Origin: CAYSUS01 sp964434165
Lineage (GTDB): Bacteria; Planctomycetota; Planctomycetia; Pirellulales; Thermoguttaceae
Length of the DNA: 56,228 nt
Reading direction: 5' to 3'
Assembly: GCA_964434165.1 (NCBI GenBank)
Contig: CAYSUS010000046.1
Coordinates: forward strand, 1 to 56,228
Shown: one piece after another, positions 34,670 to 43,762 of the stretch
Position numbering within the stretch: the stretch's first letter is position 1
Layout: every line of letters starts with the position of its first letter
Notes under the pieces: generated by a model
Seen by the model: the letters and a program-made list of their open reading frames with translations, nothing else
Database searches by the model: none
Told to the model about the DNA's origin: nothing
Translations under genes and position numbers: made by a program

Positions 34670-35917
34670 TTGAGCAGAGCGGAGAGAGTCTACATCGTCG
34701 GCATCGGGGAGGACGGTCTGGAGGGGCTCACCGAGGCCGCGCGCACTCTGGTCTGCGCGGCCGAGCTCCTGGTCGGCGAGGAGCACGTGCTGGGCCTGGT
34801 GCCCGAGGGGACCGGCCAGCGCCTCGCCGTGGGCACGAGCCTCGATCGGGCCGTCCAGGAGATCGCCAAGTCGGCCGGCAAGCGGATCGTGGTCCTGGCC
34901 GAGGGCGACCCGCTGTTCTACGGGGTCGCCCGCTACCTGTGCGACAAGCTGGGCAAGGAACGGTTTGAGGTCCTGCCCCACGTGAGCACCATGCAGCTCG
35001 CCTTCGCCCGGGTCAAGGAAAGCTGGGAGGAGGCCTTCCTCACCAACCTGGCCACGCACGGCATCGACCGCGTGCTGGAGCAGATCCGCGGGGCCGAGAA
35101 GGTGGGCCTGTTCACCAGCGCGGAGCATCCTCCCTCGGCCGTGGCCCGGGCGCTGCTCGACCAGGGGATCGACTACTTCTCGGCCTACGTGTGCGAGAAC
35201 CTCGGGTCGCCCGACGAGCGCGTCACGCGCTGCGAGCTGGCCGAGTTGTCCGGGCAGCAGTTCTCGCCCATGAACGTGATGATCCTCGTGCGCAAGCCGA
35301 GCGTGCCCGACCGCCCCGTCGAGTCGATGGGCCGCCGTCTGTTCGGCAACCCCGACGACAACTTCCTCCAGTCACGTCCCAAGCGCGGGCTGCTCACGCC
35401 CTCGGAGGTCCGCTCGATGGTCCTCGCCGAGATGGACCTGGGACCGGCCAGCGTGGTGTGGGACATCGGCGCGGGGAGCGGGTCGGTGGCCGTGGAGGCC
35501 GCGCAGATCGCCCCGCAGGGCACGGTCTACGCCATCGAGATGGACCCGGACGACCACCAGTTGATCATCGAGAACGCCCGGCGGTTCGACGTCGCGAACC
35601 TCGTGCCCGTCCTCGGCCGCGCCCCCGAGGCCTGGGCGGACCTGCCCGACCCCGACTGCGTGTTCGTCGGCGGCAGCGGGCGCGGGATCAGCCGGCTGGT
35701 CGAGGCGGCCTACGGGCGGCTTCGCAAGGGGGGGCGCCTGGTGGTCACGATGGGCAGCATCGACAACCTGGCAGAAACACACCACCTGCTCCACGACCAG
35801 AGCCTGAACGTCAACGTGTGGATGATCAACATCGCGCGGGGCAATTACCAGCTCGAGCGGATCCGCTTCCAGGCCCTCAATCCCGCGTTCCTCGTCTCGA
35901 TCGTCAAGCCGGCCTGA
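34670..35917 (+). CDS. cbiET: Precorrin-6Y C5,15-methyltransferase, fused CbiE and CbiT domains
   Basis: 415 residues from a TTG at 34670, chosen because AGGAG at 34658-34662 is ideally spaced; the longer open frame upstream crosses a repeat. The CbiE tetrapyrrole methylase domain fills residues 1-210: VYIVGIGEDGLEGLT, VVLAEGDPLFYGVARYL with the GDP motif, and VSTMQLAFARVKESW. The CbiT SAM methyltransferase and decarboxylase domain follows: PKRGLLTPSEVRSMVLAEM, VVWDIGAGSGSVAVEAA and VFVGGSGRG. The enzyme methylates C5 and C15 and decarboxylates during corrin ring synthesis. No other cobalamin gene is in the window. A PIG-L gene follows after 23 bases. Confidence 0.93.
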   Translation: MSRAERVYIVGIGEDGLEGLTEAARTLVCAAELLVGEEHVLGLVPEGTGQRLAVGTSLDRAVQEIAKSAGKRIVVLAEGDPLFYGVARYLCDKLGKERFEVLPHVSTMQLAFARVKESWEEAFLTNLATHGIDRVLEQIRGAEKVGLFTSAEHPPSAVARALLDQGIDYFSAYVCENLGSPDERVTRCELAELSGQQFSPMNVMILVRKPSVPDRPVESMGRRLFGNPDDNFLQSRPKRGLLTPSEVRSMVLAEMDLGPASVVWDIGAGSGSVAVEAAQIAPQGTVYAIEMDPDDHQLIIENARRFDVANLVPVLGRAPEAWADLPDPDCVFVGGSGRGISRLVEAAYGRLRKGGRLVVTMGSIDNLAETHHLLHDQSLNVNVWMINIARGNYQLERIRFQALNPAFLVSIVKPA

Positions 35918-35940
35918 GCGGCCCCGAAAGCGCACCGAGG

Positions 35941-36720
35941 ATGAGCACCTTGGAATCGGAATCCGCCCCGCTGGACGTGATCGCCGTGGGCGCCCACCCC
36001 GACGATGTGGAGATCGCCTGCGGCGGCACCCTGGCCAAGTTGGCCGAGCAGGGGCACCGCGTGGGCATCATCGACCTGACCGACGGCGAGCCCACGCCGG
36101 CCTCGCCCGGGCCCCACGTGCGTTTGGAGGAGGCCCGCAGGGCCGCCGAGGTGTTGGGCGTGCACTATCGCCGTACGCTCGACCTCCCCAACCGGCGTCT
36201 GTTCGATTCGTTCGAGGCCCGGCTGGCCCTGGCCAGGGAGCTCCGACGGCATCGCCCGCGACTGGTGCTGGCGATGGGCAACAAGACGCCGCAGGCCTCG
36301 CCCGACCATTACCAGGCCATGCTGATCATCGAGGCGGCCGTCTTCTACAGCAAGCTCAGCAAGTGGGACGAGCACTTCGAGGGACGGGCCCCGCACCAGG
36401 TTCCACGACTGCTCTACTACCGGCTCGACCTGCATTCCCTGGCACCCCACGTGCCCGACCGGATCGTGGTGGACATCACCGGCCACCTGGACCGCAAGCT
36501 CGAGGCGATCGCCTGTTACGCCACGCAGTTCCCGCCGGCCAAGCAGCACCTGTTCGCGCGGATGCGGGCGTTCAATCAGCAGCAGGGGGCGGCCGCGGGC
36601 TTCGCGGCCGGTGAGGTCCTCGTCAGCCCCGCCGCGATCGGCACGCGCGACCTGATGCACCTGCTGTTCGGCCCGCTCGAGGTCACCCCGCCCAAGCGCC
36701 AGGTGCTGGGCGAGATGTAG
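35941..36720 (+). CDS. PIG-L family deacetylase (BshB1-like)
   Basis: 259 residues. The zinc-binding motif is in VGAHPDDVEIACGGTLAKL (HPDD), with the further histidine in SPDHYQAMLI. The motifs GIIDLTDGEPT, VRLEEARRAAEVLGV and RTLDLPNRRL are characteristic of N-acetylglucosaminyl malate/GlcNAc deacetylases of the bacillithiol (BshB1) branch. The enzyme would remove an acetyl group from an N-acetyl-glucosamine derivative in the cytoplasm. The substrate could be a bacillithiol precursor or another GlcNAc compound; no BshA or BshC is nearby. It probably shares a transcript with cbiET. Confidence 0.88.
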   Translation: MSTLESESAPLDVIAVGAHPDDVEIACGGTLAKLAEQGHRVGIIDLTDGEPTPASPGPHVRLEEARRAAEVLGVHYRRTLDLPNRRLFDSFEARLALARELRRHRPRLVLAMGNKTPQASPDHYQAMLIIEAAVFYSKLSKWDEHFEGRAPHQVPRLLYYRLDLHSLAPHVPDRIVVDITGHLDRKLEAIACYATQFPPAKQHLFARMRAFNQQQGAAAGFAAGEVLVSPAAIGTRDLMHLLFGPLEVTPPKRQVLGEM

Positions 36721-37447
36721 GCGGCGCGGCCGGCCGCACCCGTTGCCACGGTCTGCGCGGGGACGCCCGCGCCAGGACGCTCCGAGTTCTGGGGCCGCCG
36801 GTCTCCAGGCCAGGCCTGGCTCCCACGCCGGAGCGAGGGACGGAGACGTTCCCATTCCCCCTTTCCGCCGCGGCGTTGCGGAGGATCACGCGGTGAGAAT
36901 CGGGCCGTGTTGGGGGAGGAGGGGACGGAGGTCGGGAGTCTTCTCTCGAACGCGCTTTCCATGATGCCACCGCACCTGTCGAGGTAGAACTTCCGACCCC
37001 GTGGGCGACGGGGCGCGGAGCGCGGGAATGAGGGGGGAGTAGTGTCAACACCTCTATTTCGGAGATCCTCCCCCGCAGTACTTGCCTATCCCCCCGGCAG
37101 TTCGTCGCCTGTTGGGGGCGTGCCGACAACAACCGGAAAAACGCTAGCGGAAGATGCGGAAAACGCGCGGATCTCGGGCAGAAGACGCGGGGATTCAAGA
37201 CGTGGGGGGGTTAAATACCCACATCCCCCCGGGCTCTCGAATTGCAGATAATGCGCGAGCTTTCACCGCTTCTTCGCACTAGTAGGTATTTCAAGCCCTT
37301 GGCGGCGGTTTCATTGTGACCCGATCCTTGGTAGAATGCCTCGTTCTTACTGGATCGTCTTGCGTGATTCGTACGTGACGTCCCTGTATGGCTGGGCGTT
37401 GCGCGTGAGTCCAGGAAACCTCACCGACCCCCCAGGAAACCCTATCG
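36721..37447. other. Long intergenic region
   Basis: A 727-base region without a convincing gene. It contains homopolymer-rich G and C runs and an imperfect hairpin at about 37203-37232 (GGGGGGG, TTAAAT, then CCCCCC). A TAGAAT -10-like box at 37332-37337 lies about 110 bases before the next start. The composition is less GC-rich near its right end. No RNA family was recognised. Confidence 0.55.
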
Positions 37448-38332
37448 ATGCCAGCAATCAGGAAGAAGGAACCTCAATGGAAGCAACGACTTGCGCAAAT
37501 CGACTCGGAGGTCGAAGCAATTCGTTTCCCTGAGGTCGACGGCCACGCGCTTTCGCAGGACTGCGAATGGTGCGATGTCGTCTGCGGGGGGAAGAAACGC
37601 CGAATCCGACTCCACGACTACGACGAGATCTTCCGAATCCCCGGCCTCTACGAAGCACTGTTCTACGATCGGCTGGCCTGCAACTCCCCGAGCCGCATGG
37701 CCCGACTGCTGGAGGAGGTTATCCGCGACTTTGGGCAAACACCCCAGGACTTGACGGTCCTCGACGTGGGTGCGGGCAACGGCATGGTCGGCGACGAGTT
37801 GAACGAGCGCGAAACGGAAACGGTCGTCGGCGTGGACATCCTGCCCGAGGCCCGCGAGGCCACGCAGCGGGACCGGCCCGGAGTGTACGAGGAGTACCTC
37901 GTCACCGATTTGACGGACCTTCCCGAACCGCACGAGAAGACGTTGCGCAAGTACGGGTTCAACTGCCTGACGACGGTGGCGGCCCTGGGCTTCGGCGACA
38001 TCCCGCCGATGGCCTTCGTCAAGGCGCTCGACCTGATCGAGACCGACGGCTGGGTGGCGTTCACGATCAAGGAGTGCTTCTTGCACGAGGAGGACCGATC
38101 GGGGTTTTCGCGCCTGGTGCGCCACCTGTCGCGCCAGCGGATCATCCAGATCCAGGCCTACCGGCGGTTCCGCCACCGGATGTCGATACGCGGCAAGCCG
38201 CTTTACTACGTGGCCATGGTGGCCCGCAAGCTCAAGGATATGCCCGACCGCCTGGTCGAGGCCGACGCCGAGACGCTGGAAGAGGTGTGCCGCCCGTGCG
38301 CGGCGCTACCCGGCGACCGCTGCGGCCAATGA
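37448..38332 (+). CDS. Class I SAM-dependent methyltransferase
   Basis: 294 residues. The SAM-binding motif is LTVLDVGAGNGMVGDEL, followed by the acidic strand VVGVDILPEAREA and the segment LTDLPEPHEKTLRKYGFNCL. The N-terminal ~60 residues are charged and may form a substrate cap. The later strand GWVAFTIKECFLHEEDRSGF is typical for small-molecule methyltransferases. The C-terminus has two cysteines (CRPCAALPGDRC). The substrate is unknown. It heads a rightward series with a second methyltransferase and an ABC transporter, with gaps of 156, 22 and 33 bases. Confidence 0.85.
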   Translation: MPAIRKKEPQWKQRLAQIDSEVEAIRFPEVDGHALSQDCEWCDVVCGGKKRRIRLHDYDEIFRIPGLYEALFYDRLACNSPSRMARLLEEVIRDFGQTPQDLTVLDVGAGNGMVGDELNERETETVVGVDILPEAREATQRDRPGVYEEYLVTDLTDLPEPHEKTLRKYGFNCLTTVAALGFGDIPPMAFVKALDLIETDGWVAFTIKECFLHEEDRSGFSRLVRHLSRQRIIQIQAYRRFRHRMSIRGKPLYYVAMVARKLKDMPDRLVEADAETLEEVCRPCAALPGDRCGQ

Positions 38333-38488
38333 CGCGGGTCGTCCGGGCCGAACGACCATGCCAGATCGCGCGCCGGCTCGCGGGGCCTGGGGCTTTGGCG
38401 CCCGCGAGCCGACGGCGACTCCCGAACCTCCTTGAACAACGGGGCTGCGTGCCCTCCGCGGGGCGCGCGGCCGCGACGACGAGAATCG

Positions 38489-39520
38489 ATGGATCCCCAA
38501 GCAATTGAATTCTACCGCTGCCCGGTCTGCGGCGGCCGGCTTCAGCTGGAGTCGCCGCACGAGGCCGAGGGCCAGATCGAGAGCGGCGTGCTGGACTGCC
38601 GCGAGGGCTGCGGGGCCTTTCCCGTCGAAGCGGGTGTGCCGCGCCTCCTGCCCGAACTGGCGAAGGACGCGCACGAGCCCGAGGAGTACCAGCGGGTGAC
38701 GGGCGCGAGCTTCGGCAGCCAGTGGGAGATGTACGAGTATGGCAACACCACGTGGGGCGTGACCGTCGAGGAGCGCGTCCCGGTCGTGCTGCACGAGCTC
38801 GCCTGGCAGCAGGACGACCTCCGCGGCAAGGTAATCCTCGACGCCGGCTGCGGCAACGGCACGCTGTCGAAGGCCCTGGCCGACGCGGGGGCGACCGTCG
38901 TGGCCCTCGACCTGAGCGAGAGCGTGTTCCGCGCGCGGAAGCACTGCCCGGCGCCGGGGCTCCACTACGTGCAGGGCAACCTGTTCTTTCCACCGCTGGC
39001 GCCCGAGGCCTTCGACGCGATCTACTCGTGCGGCGTGTTCCATCATACGCCCGACACACGTCGCTGCTTCGACGCCCTGGTGCCCACGCTCAAGCGCGGG
39101 GCGGATTCGCGGTATTTCGTGTGGCTGTACGCGCCGCGGTCGCTGCTGTTCAACGTCACGGTCGAGCAGCTCATGAAGGTCACGCGGCGCATGCCGGAGG
39201 GGATGCTGACGGCCTTCTGCCGCGTCTCTTCGCCGGTGGTGGAGGCGTGGTCGCGCGCGCTGACGGCCCTGGGCCTCACGGAGCACGCGCCGCGCAACCT
39301 CCGCGACCGTGCAGTGCAAATGCACGATCTGCTGGGCCCGCGGTTCGTCTGGTATCACACGTTCGACGAGGCCCGCGACTGGGCCGCGGCCCAGGAGTTT
39401 GGGCGCATCGAGCAGACGTCGTACCACGGCAGCGACAACGGCTCCGCCGCGCCCGAGGCCGTGCTGGCCAAGTACCGCTCGGTGTGCCGGCCGGGCTTCG
39501 GCATGCTCTGCCAGTGGTGA
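38489..39520 (+). CDS. SAM-dependent methyltransferase with N-terminal Trm112-like zinc region
   Basis: 343 residues from the ATG at 38489. The N-terminus has CPVCGGRL near residue 10 and CREGCGAFPVEAGVPRLLP, the Trm112p/zinc-ribbon-like pattern often fused to methyltransferases. A Methyltransf_11 type domain follows: VILDAGCGNGTLSKALADAG, VVALDLSESVFRA and AIYSCGVFHHTPDTRRCF. The C-terminal third is a helical extension. The substrate is unknown. The gene ends 22 bases before the transporter ATPase, so co-transcription is likely. Confidence 0.87.
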   Translation: MDPQAIEFYRCPVCGGRLQLESPHEAEGQIESGVLDCREGCGAFPVEAGVPRLLPELAKDAHEPEEYQRVTGASFGSQWEMYEYGNTTWGVTVEERVPVVLHELAWQQDDLRGKVILDAGCGNGTLSKALADAGATVVALDLSESVFRARKHCPAPGLHYVQGNLFFPPLAPEAFDAIYSCGVFHHTPDTRRCFDALVPTLKRGADSRYFVWLYAPRSLLFNVTVEQLMKVTRRMPEGMLTAFCRVSSPVVEAWSRALTALGLTEHAPRNLRDRAVQMHDLLGPRFVWYHTFDEARDWAAAQEFGRIEQTSYHGSDNGSAAPEAVLAKYRSVCRPGFGMLCQW

Positions 39521-39542
39521 AGGCCCGCACGGGGACGCCAAA

Positions 39543-40301
39543 GTGATCGCGCTACGGTCGGTGAGCAAGTCGTTCGACGGCGGGCAGTCGTTCGCCGTGC
39601 GCGACCTGTCGCTTGAGATCGCCGACGGCGAGACCCTGGTGCTTCTCGGCTCGTCGGGCTGCGGCAAGACCACCACGCTGAAGATGATCAACCGGCTGCT
39701 GGACCCCACCGGCGGCCACATCGAGGTGGACGGCCGCGACGTCCTCGACATGGACCCGGTCGCGCTAAGGCGGTCGATCGGTTACGTGTTCCAGGGGATC
39801 GGGCTGTTTCCCCACATGACCGTGGGCCAGAACGTCGAGGCCGTGCCGCGCCTGCTCGGCTGGGCCCACCCCAGGCGCCGCGCACGGGCCCGCGAGCTGC
39901 TCGACCTGGTGGGCCTGCCTCCGGCAGAGTACGAGCACCGCTTGCCGGACCAACTCTCGGGCGGGCAGCAGCAGCGCGTGGGGGTGGCCCGGGCGCTGGC
40001 CGCCGACCCGGCCCACCTGCTCATGGACGAGCCGTTCGGGGCCCTGGACGCGCTTGCGCGCGATGACCTCCAACAGGAGATGGGACGGCTGAAGGAGCAG
40101 TTGGGCAAGACCGTGGTGTTCGTCACCCACGACATCTTCGAGGCCCTGGTGCTGGCCGACAAGATCGCCGTGCTGCACGAGGGCCGGCTGGAGCAACTGG
40201 GGACCAAGGAGGAGTTGCTGGGCGAGCCGGCCACGGCCTTCGTGCGCGACCTGTTCGGCAAGCCGGCCAAGCAACTGGCGGCCTACCGCGAGGTGCTGTA
40301 G
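39543..40301 (+). CDS. ABC transporter ATP-binding protein, betaine/osmoprotectant type
   Basis: 252 residues from the GTG at 39543. Walker A is GSSGCGKT (residues 36-43), the Q-loop is in YVFQGIGLFPHMT, the signature is LSGGQQQRVGVARAL and Walker B is LLMDEPFGALDALARDDLQ. The LFPHMTV and DALARDDLQ forms are typical of the OpuCA/ProV group. It lacks the C-terminal CBS pair of OpuCA, ending soon after GKPAKQLAAYREVL. It energises import by the next gene product. The start overlaps no neighbour. Confidence 0.92.
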   Translation: MIALRSVSKSFDGGQSFAVRDLSLEIADGETLVLLGSSGCGKTTTLKMINRLLDPTGGHIEVDGRDVLDMDPVALRRSIGYVFQGIGLFPHMTVGQNVEAVPRLLGWAHPRRRARARELLDLVGLPPAEYEHRLPDQLSGGQQQRVGVARALAADPAHLLMDEPFGALDALARDDLQQEMGRLKEQLGKTVVFVTHDIFEALVLADKIAVLHEGRLEQLGTKEELLGEPATAFVRDLFGKPAKQLAAYREVL

Positions 40302-40334
40302 AAACCGCCGCCTTTGCGTGCGGGGAGACCGACC

Positions 40335-41882
40335 ATGCCATGGACCGAGTTCGTCCTCGACCGCATGCCGGAGTTGGGCCTGCGCACGGCGCAGCACCTA
40401 GTGCTGACCGGGGTTTCGACGGGCATGGCCGTGGCCATCGGCGTGCTCCTGGGGATCCTCGGAATGCGCATCGCGCGCATCCGCGGCCTGATCCTGGGAA
40501 CGGTCGGCATCCTCCAGACGATCCCCAGCCTGGCGATGCTCACGCTGCTGCTGGCGATCCTGCACAAGATCGGCGCCCTGCCGGCGATCCTCGCCCTGAC
40601 GCTCTACGCGCTGCTGCCGATCGTGCGCAACACGGTGACCGGCCTGGCCGAGGTCTCGGACGAAGTGCTCGAGGCGGCGCGGGGCATCGGCATGACCCCG
40701 CGTCAGGAGATGGTGCTCGTGCGCTTGCCCCTGGCCCTGCCCGTGATCGTCGCCGGCGTGCGCACCGCGGCGGTGACGGCCGTGGGCATCGCCACGCTCT
40801 CGGCGTTCATCGGCGCCGGCGGACTGGGGCAGTTCATCAACCGCGGCCTGGCCCTGGCCGACTCCCGCCTGATCCTCCTGGGGGCGATTCCCGCCGCCGT
40901 CTTGGCGCTGGTGGTGGACCTGTTGATCGGCGGCGTGCAGTGGGCGCTCGACCCGCGCAGGCGCGCGGCCCGCACGGGGCGCGCGGCCAAGACCGCGGCG
41001 GCCCTGGCCGTGGCCGCGCCGGTCGTCTTGTTCGGCGGCGGGGCGCTGGGCTACGCGCGGACGCGGGCCGACGTGGTCATCGGCTCGAAGAACTTCACGG
41101 AGCAGATCATCCTCGGGCACATGCTGGCCGAGTTGATCGAGGCCCACACGCCGCTGCGCGTGGACCGGCGGTTCTGTCTGGGCGGCACCATGATCTGCCA
41201 CGGGGCGCTGGTCAACGGCGAGATCGACATGTACGTGGAATACACCGGCACCGGGCTGATGGCCGTGCTGGGGCGCGAGTCGATCGCCGACCGGGACGAG
41301 GTCTATCGCATCGTCTCGCGGGAGTACGCCCAGCGGTTCGACCTGGAGTGGCTGCCGCCCTTGGGGTTCAAAAACACCTACGCTTTCTCGGTCCAGCCCG
41401 AGGCGGCCCGAAGGCATGGCTGGAAGACGATCTCCGACCTGAAGGACCAGGCGTCGAGCCTGCGCCTGGGATGTCCCTCGGAGTTCATCGAGCGGTCGGA
41501 CGGCTATGCAGGCTTCAAGCGGGCTTACGGGTTCCGTTTCGGAGAGGTCAGCGAGGTCGATCCCGGGCTGATGTACGACGCCATCAACGCGCGCGAGGTG
41601 GACGTGATCCCGGCGTTCTCCACGGACGGGCGGATCGAAGCGTATGACCTCGCCACGCTCGAGGACGACCGCTCCTTCTTCCCCCCCTACTTCGCGGCGC
41701 CGGTCGTGCGGCAGGCTACGCTCGGGCGGTATCCCCAACTCGGCGAGGCCCTGCGGCGGCTGGCGGGCGTGCTCGACGACCAGACGATGCGCGGGCTGAA
41801 CTACGCCGTGGACCAGGAGGACGGCCAGAGCCCTGCGGCGGCTGCCCGGCGTTTCCTCAAGCAGCAGGGCCTGCTGCCGTGA
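40335..41882 (+). CDS. ABC permease fused to its substrate-binding protein (OpuC/EgtUBC-type)
   Basis: 515 residues from the ATG at 40335. Residues 1-~210 are a permease with the BPD_transp_1 pattern: TVGILQTIPSLAMLTLLLAI, the EAA-loop-like VLEAARGIGMTPRQEMVLV and LSAFIGAGGLGQFINRGLAL. A final helix near 235-250 links to an OpuAC-type binding domain: VVIGSKNFTEQIILGHMLAEL, GEIDMYVEYTGTG and MYDAINAREVDVIPAFSTDG. This architecture is known from transporters for glycine betaine, choline, carnitine and ergothioneine. The substrate cannot be chosen from sequence alone. One binding domain is tethered to each permease, so no free binding protein is needed. Confidence 0.92.
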   Translation: MPWTEFVLDRMPELGLRTAQHLVLTGVSTGMAVAIGVLLGILGMRIARIRGLILGTVGILQTIPSLAMLTLLLAILHKIGALPAILALTLYALLPIVRNTVTGLAEVSDEVLEAARGIGMTPRQEMVLVRLPLALPVIVAGVRTAAVTAVGIATLSAFIGAGGLGQFINRGLALADSRLILLGAIPAAVLALVVDLLIGGVQWALDPRRRAARTGRAAKTAAALAVAAPVVLFGGGALGYARTRADVVIGSKNFTEQIILGHMLAELIEAHTPLRVDRRFCLGGTMICHGALVNGEIDMYVEYTGTGLMAVLGRESIADRDEVYRIVSREYAQRFDLEWLPPLGFKNTYAFSVQPEAARRHGWKTISDLKDQASSLRLGCPSEFIERSDGYAGFKRAYGFRFGEVSEVDPGLMYDAINAREVDVIPAFSTDGRIEAYDLATLEDDRSFFPPYFAAPVVRQATLGRYPQLGEALRRLAGVLDDQTMRGLNYAVDQEDGQSPAAAARRFLKQQGLLP

Positions 41883-42093
41883 GGGGGCTGCCCGCCGACC
41901 GCGGTCACACGGTCGCGGCTTCGGACAGAGCGCCAGAACCGCAACCGTCACGGGGTGGCACAAGGCAGCACGCCGGAGGGGGCAGCTCCCTGCGCGCTTG
42001 GCTTGGGCGCAAGGGCCAACTAGAATCGAGGTGCGGCCGGACATCCCATGTCCGGCCTGCGGTCGAACCTGCCATCCGCCGAAGGGGGGCGTC

Positions 42094-43689
42094 ATGATCG
42101 CCATTCCTTGCCCGATCCGGGCTTCCTCGCTGACCTCTACGGCCTTCATGCTGCTGGCCAGCGCGGCTCAGGCCGGTCTCGTGGCCCACTACCGGCTCGA
42201 TGAGCCGGCGCAGTCGCCTGGTCCCGTGGTCGATTCCGTGGCTGGTCAGGACGGCGCGGTCATTAACCCGGCCCGGGTGACCCAGGGCGTGGGCGGCCCG
42301 TTCGGGCTGGCGTACCAGTTCGCGCCGGGTGGCGGACAAGGGGGTGGCGTGAACCTGGGGACCAGCGGGGCCGTGCAACCCGCGGACAACTTCACCATGA
42401 CGTTCTGGTTCCGGCCCGAGACGCTGAACCAGTTCGACCGCCTGATCGAGTCGATGAGCGGCACGGCAACAACATCGCGGGGGTTCCGTTACGATCTCGG
42501 GGCAGCGCCGGGCGAGAAGGTGCGGGCCTTGCTGCGCGACGGCACCGGGGCCAGCGTCGGTCCGGTCAATCCCAACGTCCTGGAGGTCGGCCAGTGGTAC
42601 TTCGCCGCGGTGCGATTCGACTCGAGCGACCAGACCCAGCTCACCGTGGTGCCTTCGACCGCCCCGCCCGGCGGCTCGGTGATCGGCGATAACACGCTCT
42701 CGACGTCTTCCGGCGGCCTCGGGCCGCTTCAGTACCAGGCGGGCCGGCCGACCGTCCTGGGGGTCGAGAACCAGAACGGGACGGCGACCAACGCCCTGAG
42801 CGGCTACCTGGACGACGTGGCCTTCTACGACGAGGTGCTCAGCGACGACGCGGTGAAGTTCGTGCGCCGCTTCGGGGCGCAGACGCTGCTGCCCACGGTC
42901 GCCTGGGACGCGGCCGACCCGGGCACCAGTCCCGGCTCCGAGTGGCAGAGCAACCTCGACCGGGCGGGCGCGTCGCGGCGATGGAACCTCTCCGGCGAGG
43001 CCGACACTCCGGCGCTGACTGCGGCGTTCGCCAGTACGTCGCGCATCGGCCAAGCATATGAGTTTTCGGGCGGGGCGGGGCGCGCGGTCGCCGCCCCCAA
43101 CCTTCCCGGCCGCGGCGAGGACCTGACCGTCGAGCTGTGGGTCCGGCCCGACGATTTCGTTGGCTCGGAGATCCTCTTCGAGGCGGGCGGCGACGCAGGC
43201 GGGTTCTCGCTGCTGCTGGAGGACAACACGCTCCGCTTCCGGTATGACCAGGACGCGGCCCTGCCCGGAAACGACAACTTGGAGGTCAGCGCGGTTCTGG
43301 AAGACGCCTACCTGGCCGAGTTCTTCCAGGTGGCGGGCGTGATCGACCTGGGCGGCAACCGCATCGAGCTGTTTCTCAACGGCCACAGCCTGGGCGCCGA
43401 CGCGACCGCCGCCGACATCACCTCCTGGGCCGGCGGCAACGCCGACAACCTGGGCAGCAGCAACGGGATCGGCGTGAACATCGGCGGCACGGACAGCAAC
43501 GACCTGGACGCCTTCGGCACGTTCGACGGGCTGATCGGAGCGGTGCGGCTTTACGACCAGGTGCTCACCGGGGCGCAGCTCCGCGACAACTTCGAGGCCA
43601 TGTTCCCCGTGCCCGAGCCTGCGAGCCTGGTGCTGCTGGCCGTGGGGCTGGTAGGATTTCTGGGGTTTGCGACGCGGCGGAGGCGGTGA
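42094..43689 (+). CDS. Secreted PEP-CTERM protein with two laminin-G-like domains
   Basis: 531 residues from the ATG at 42094 behind AGGGGGG. A signal peptide (SSLTSTAFMLLASAAQAG) precedes two concanavalin-like LamG_3 domains, about residues 30-250 and 280-495. They are marked by VAHYRLDEP, FTMTFWFRPE, GYLDDVAFYDEVLSDDAV, LTVELWVRPDDF and GLIGAVRLYDQVLTGAQLRD. The C-terminus is a PEP-CTERM sorting signal: VPEPASLVLLAVGLVGFLGF followed by ATRRRR. The protein should be processed by an exosortase and deposited at the surface or in extracellular material. No exosortase gene is in the window. Confidence 0.92.
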   Translation: MIAIPCPIRASSLTSTAFMLLASAAQAGLVAHYRLDEPAQSPGPVVDSVAGQDGAVINPARVTQGVGGPFGLAYQFAPGGGQGGGVNLGTSGAVQPADNFTMTFWFRPETLNQFDRLIESMSGTATTSRGFRYDLGAAPGEKVRALLRDGTGASVGPVNPNVLEVGQWYFAAVRFDSSDQTQLTVVPSTAPPGGSVIGDNTLSTSSGGLGPLQYQAGRPTVLGVENQNGTATNALSGYLDDVAFYDEVLSDDAVKFVRRFGAQTLLPTVAWDAADPGTSPGSEWQSNLDRAGASRRWNLSGEADTPALTAAFASTSRIGQAYEFSGGAGRAVAAPNLPGRGEDLTVELWVRPDDFVGSEILFEAGGDAGGFSLLLEDNTLRFRYDQDAALPGNDNLEVSAVLEDAYLAEFFQVAGVIDLGGNRIELFLNGHSLGADATAADITSWAGGNADNLGSSNGIGVNIGGTDSNDLDAFGTFDGLIGAVRLYDQVLTGAQLRDNFEAMFPVPEPASLVLLAVGLVGFLGFATRRRR

Positions 43690-43762
43690 CGTCCGGTCCG
43701 GAGCAGGAGCTTAGCCCGACGCGCACCGTCCTGGCTCCCGCAGTCTTCCGGGACTTAGGAGT

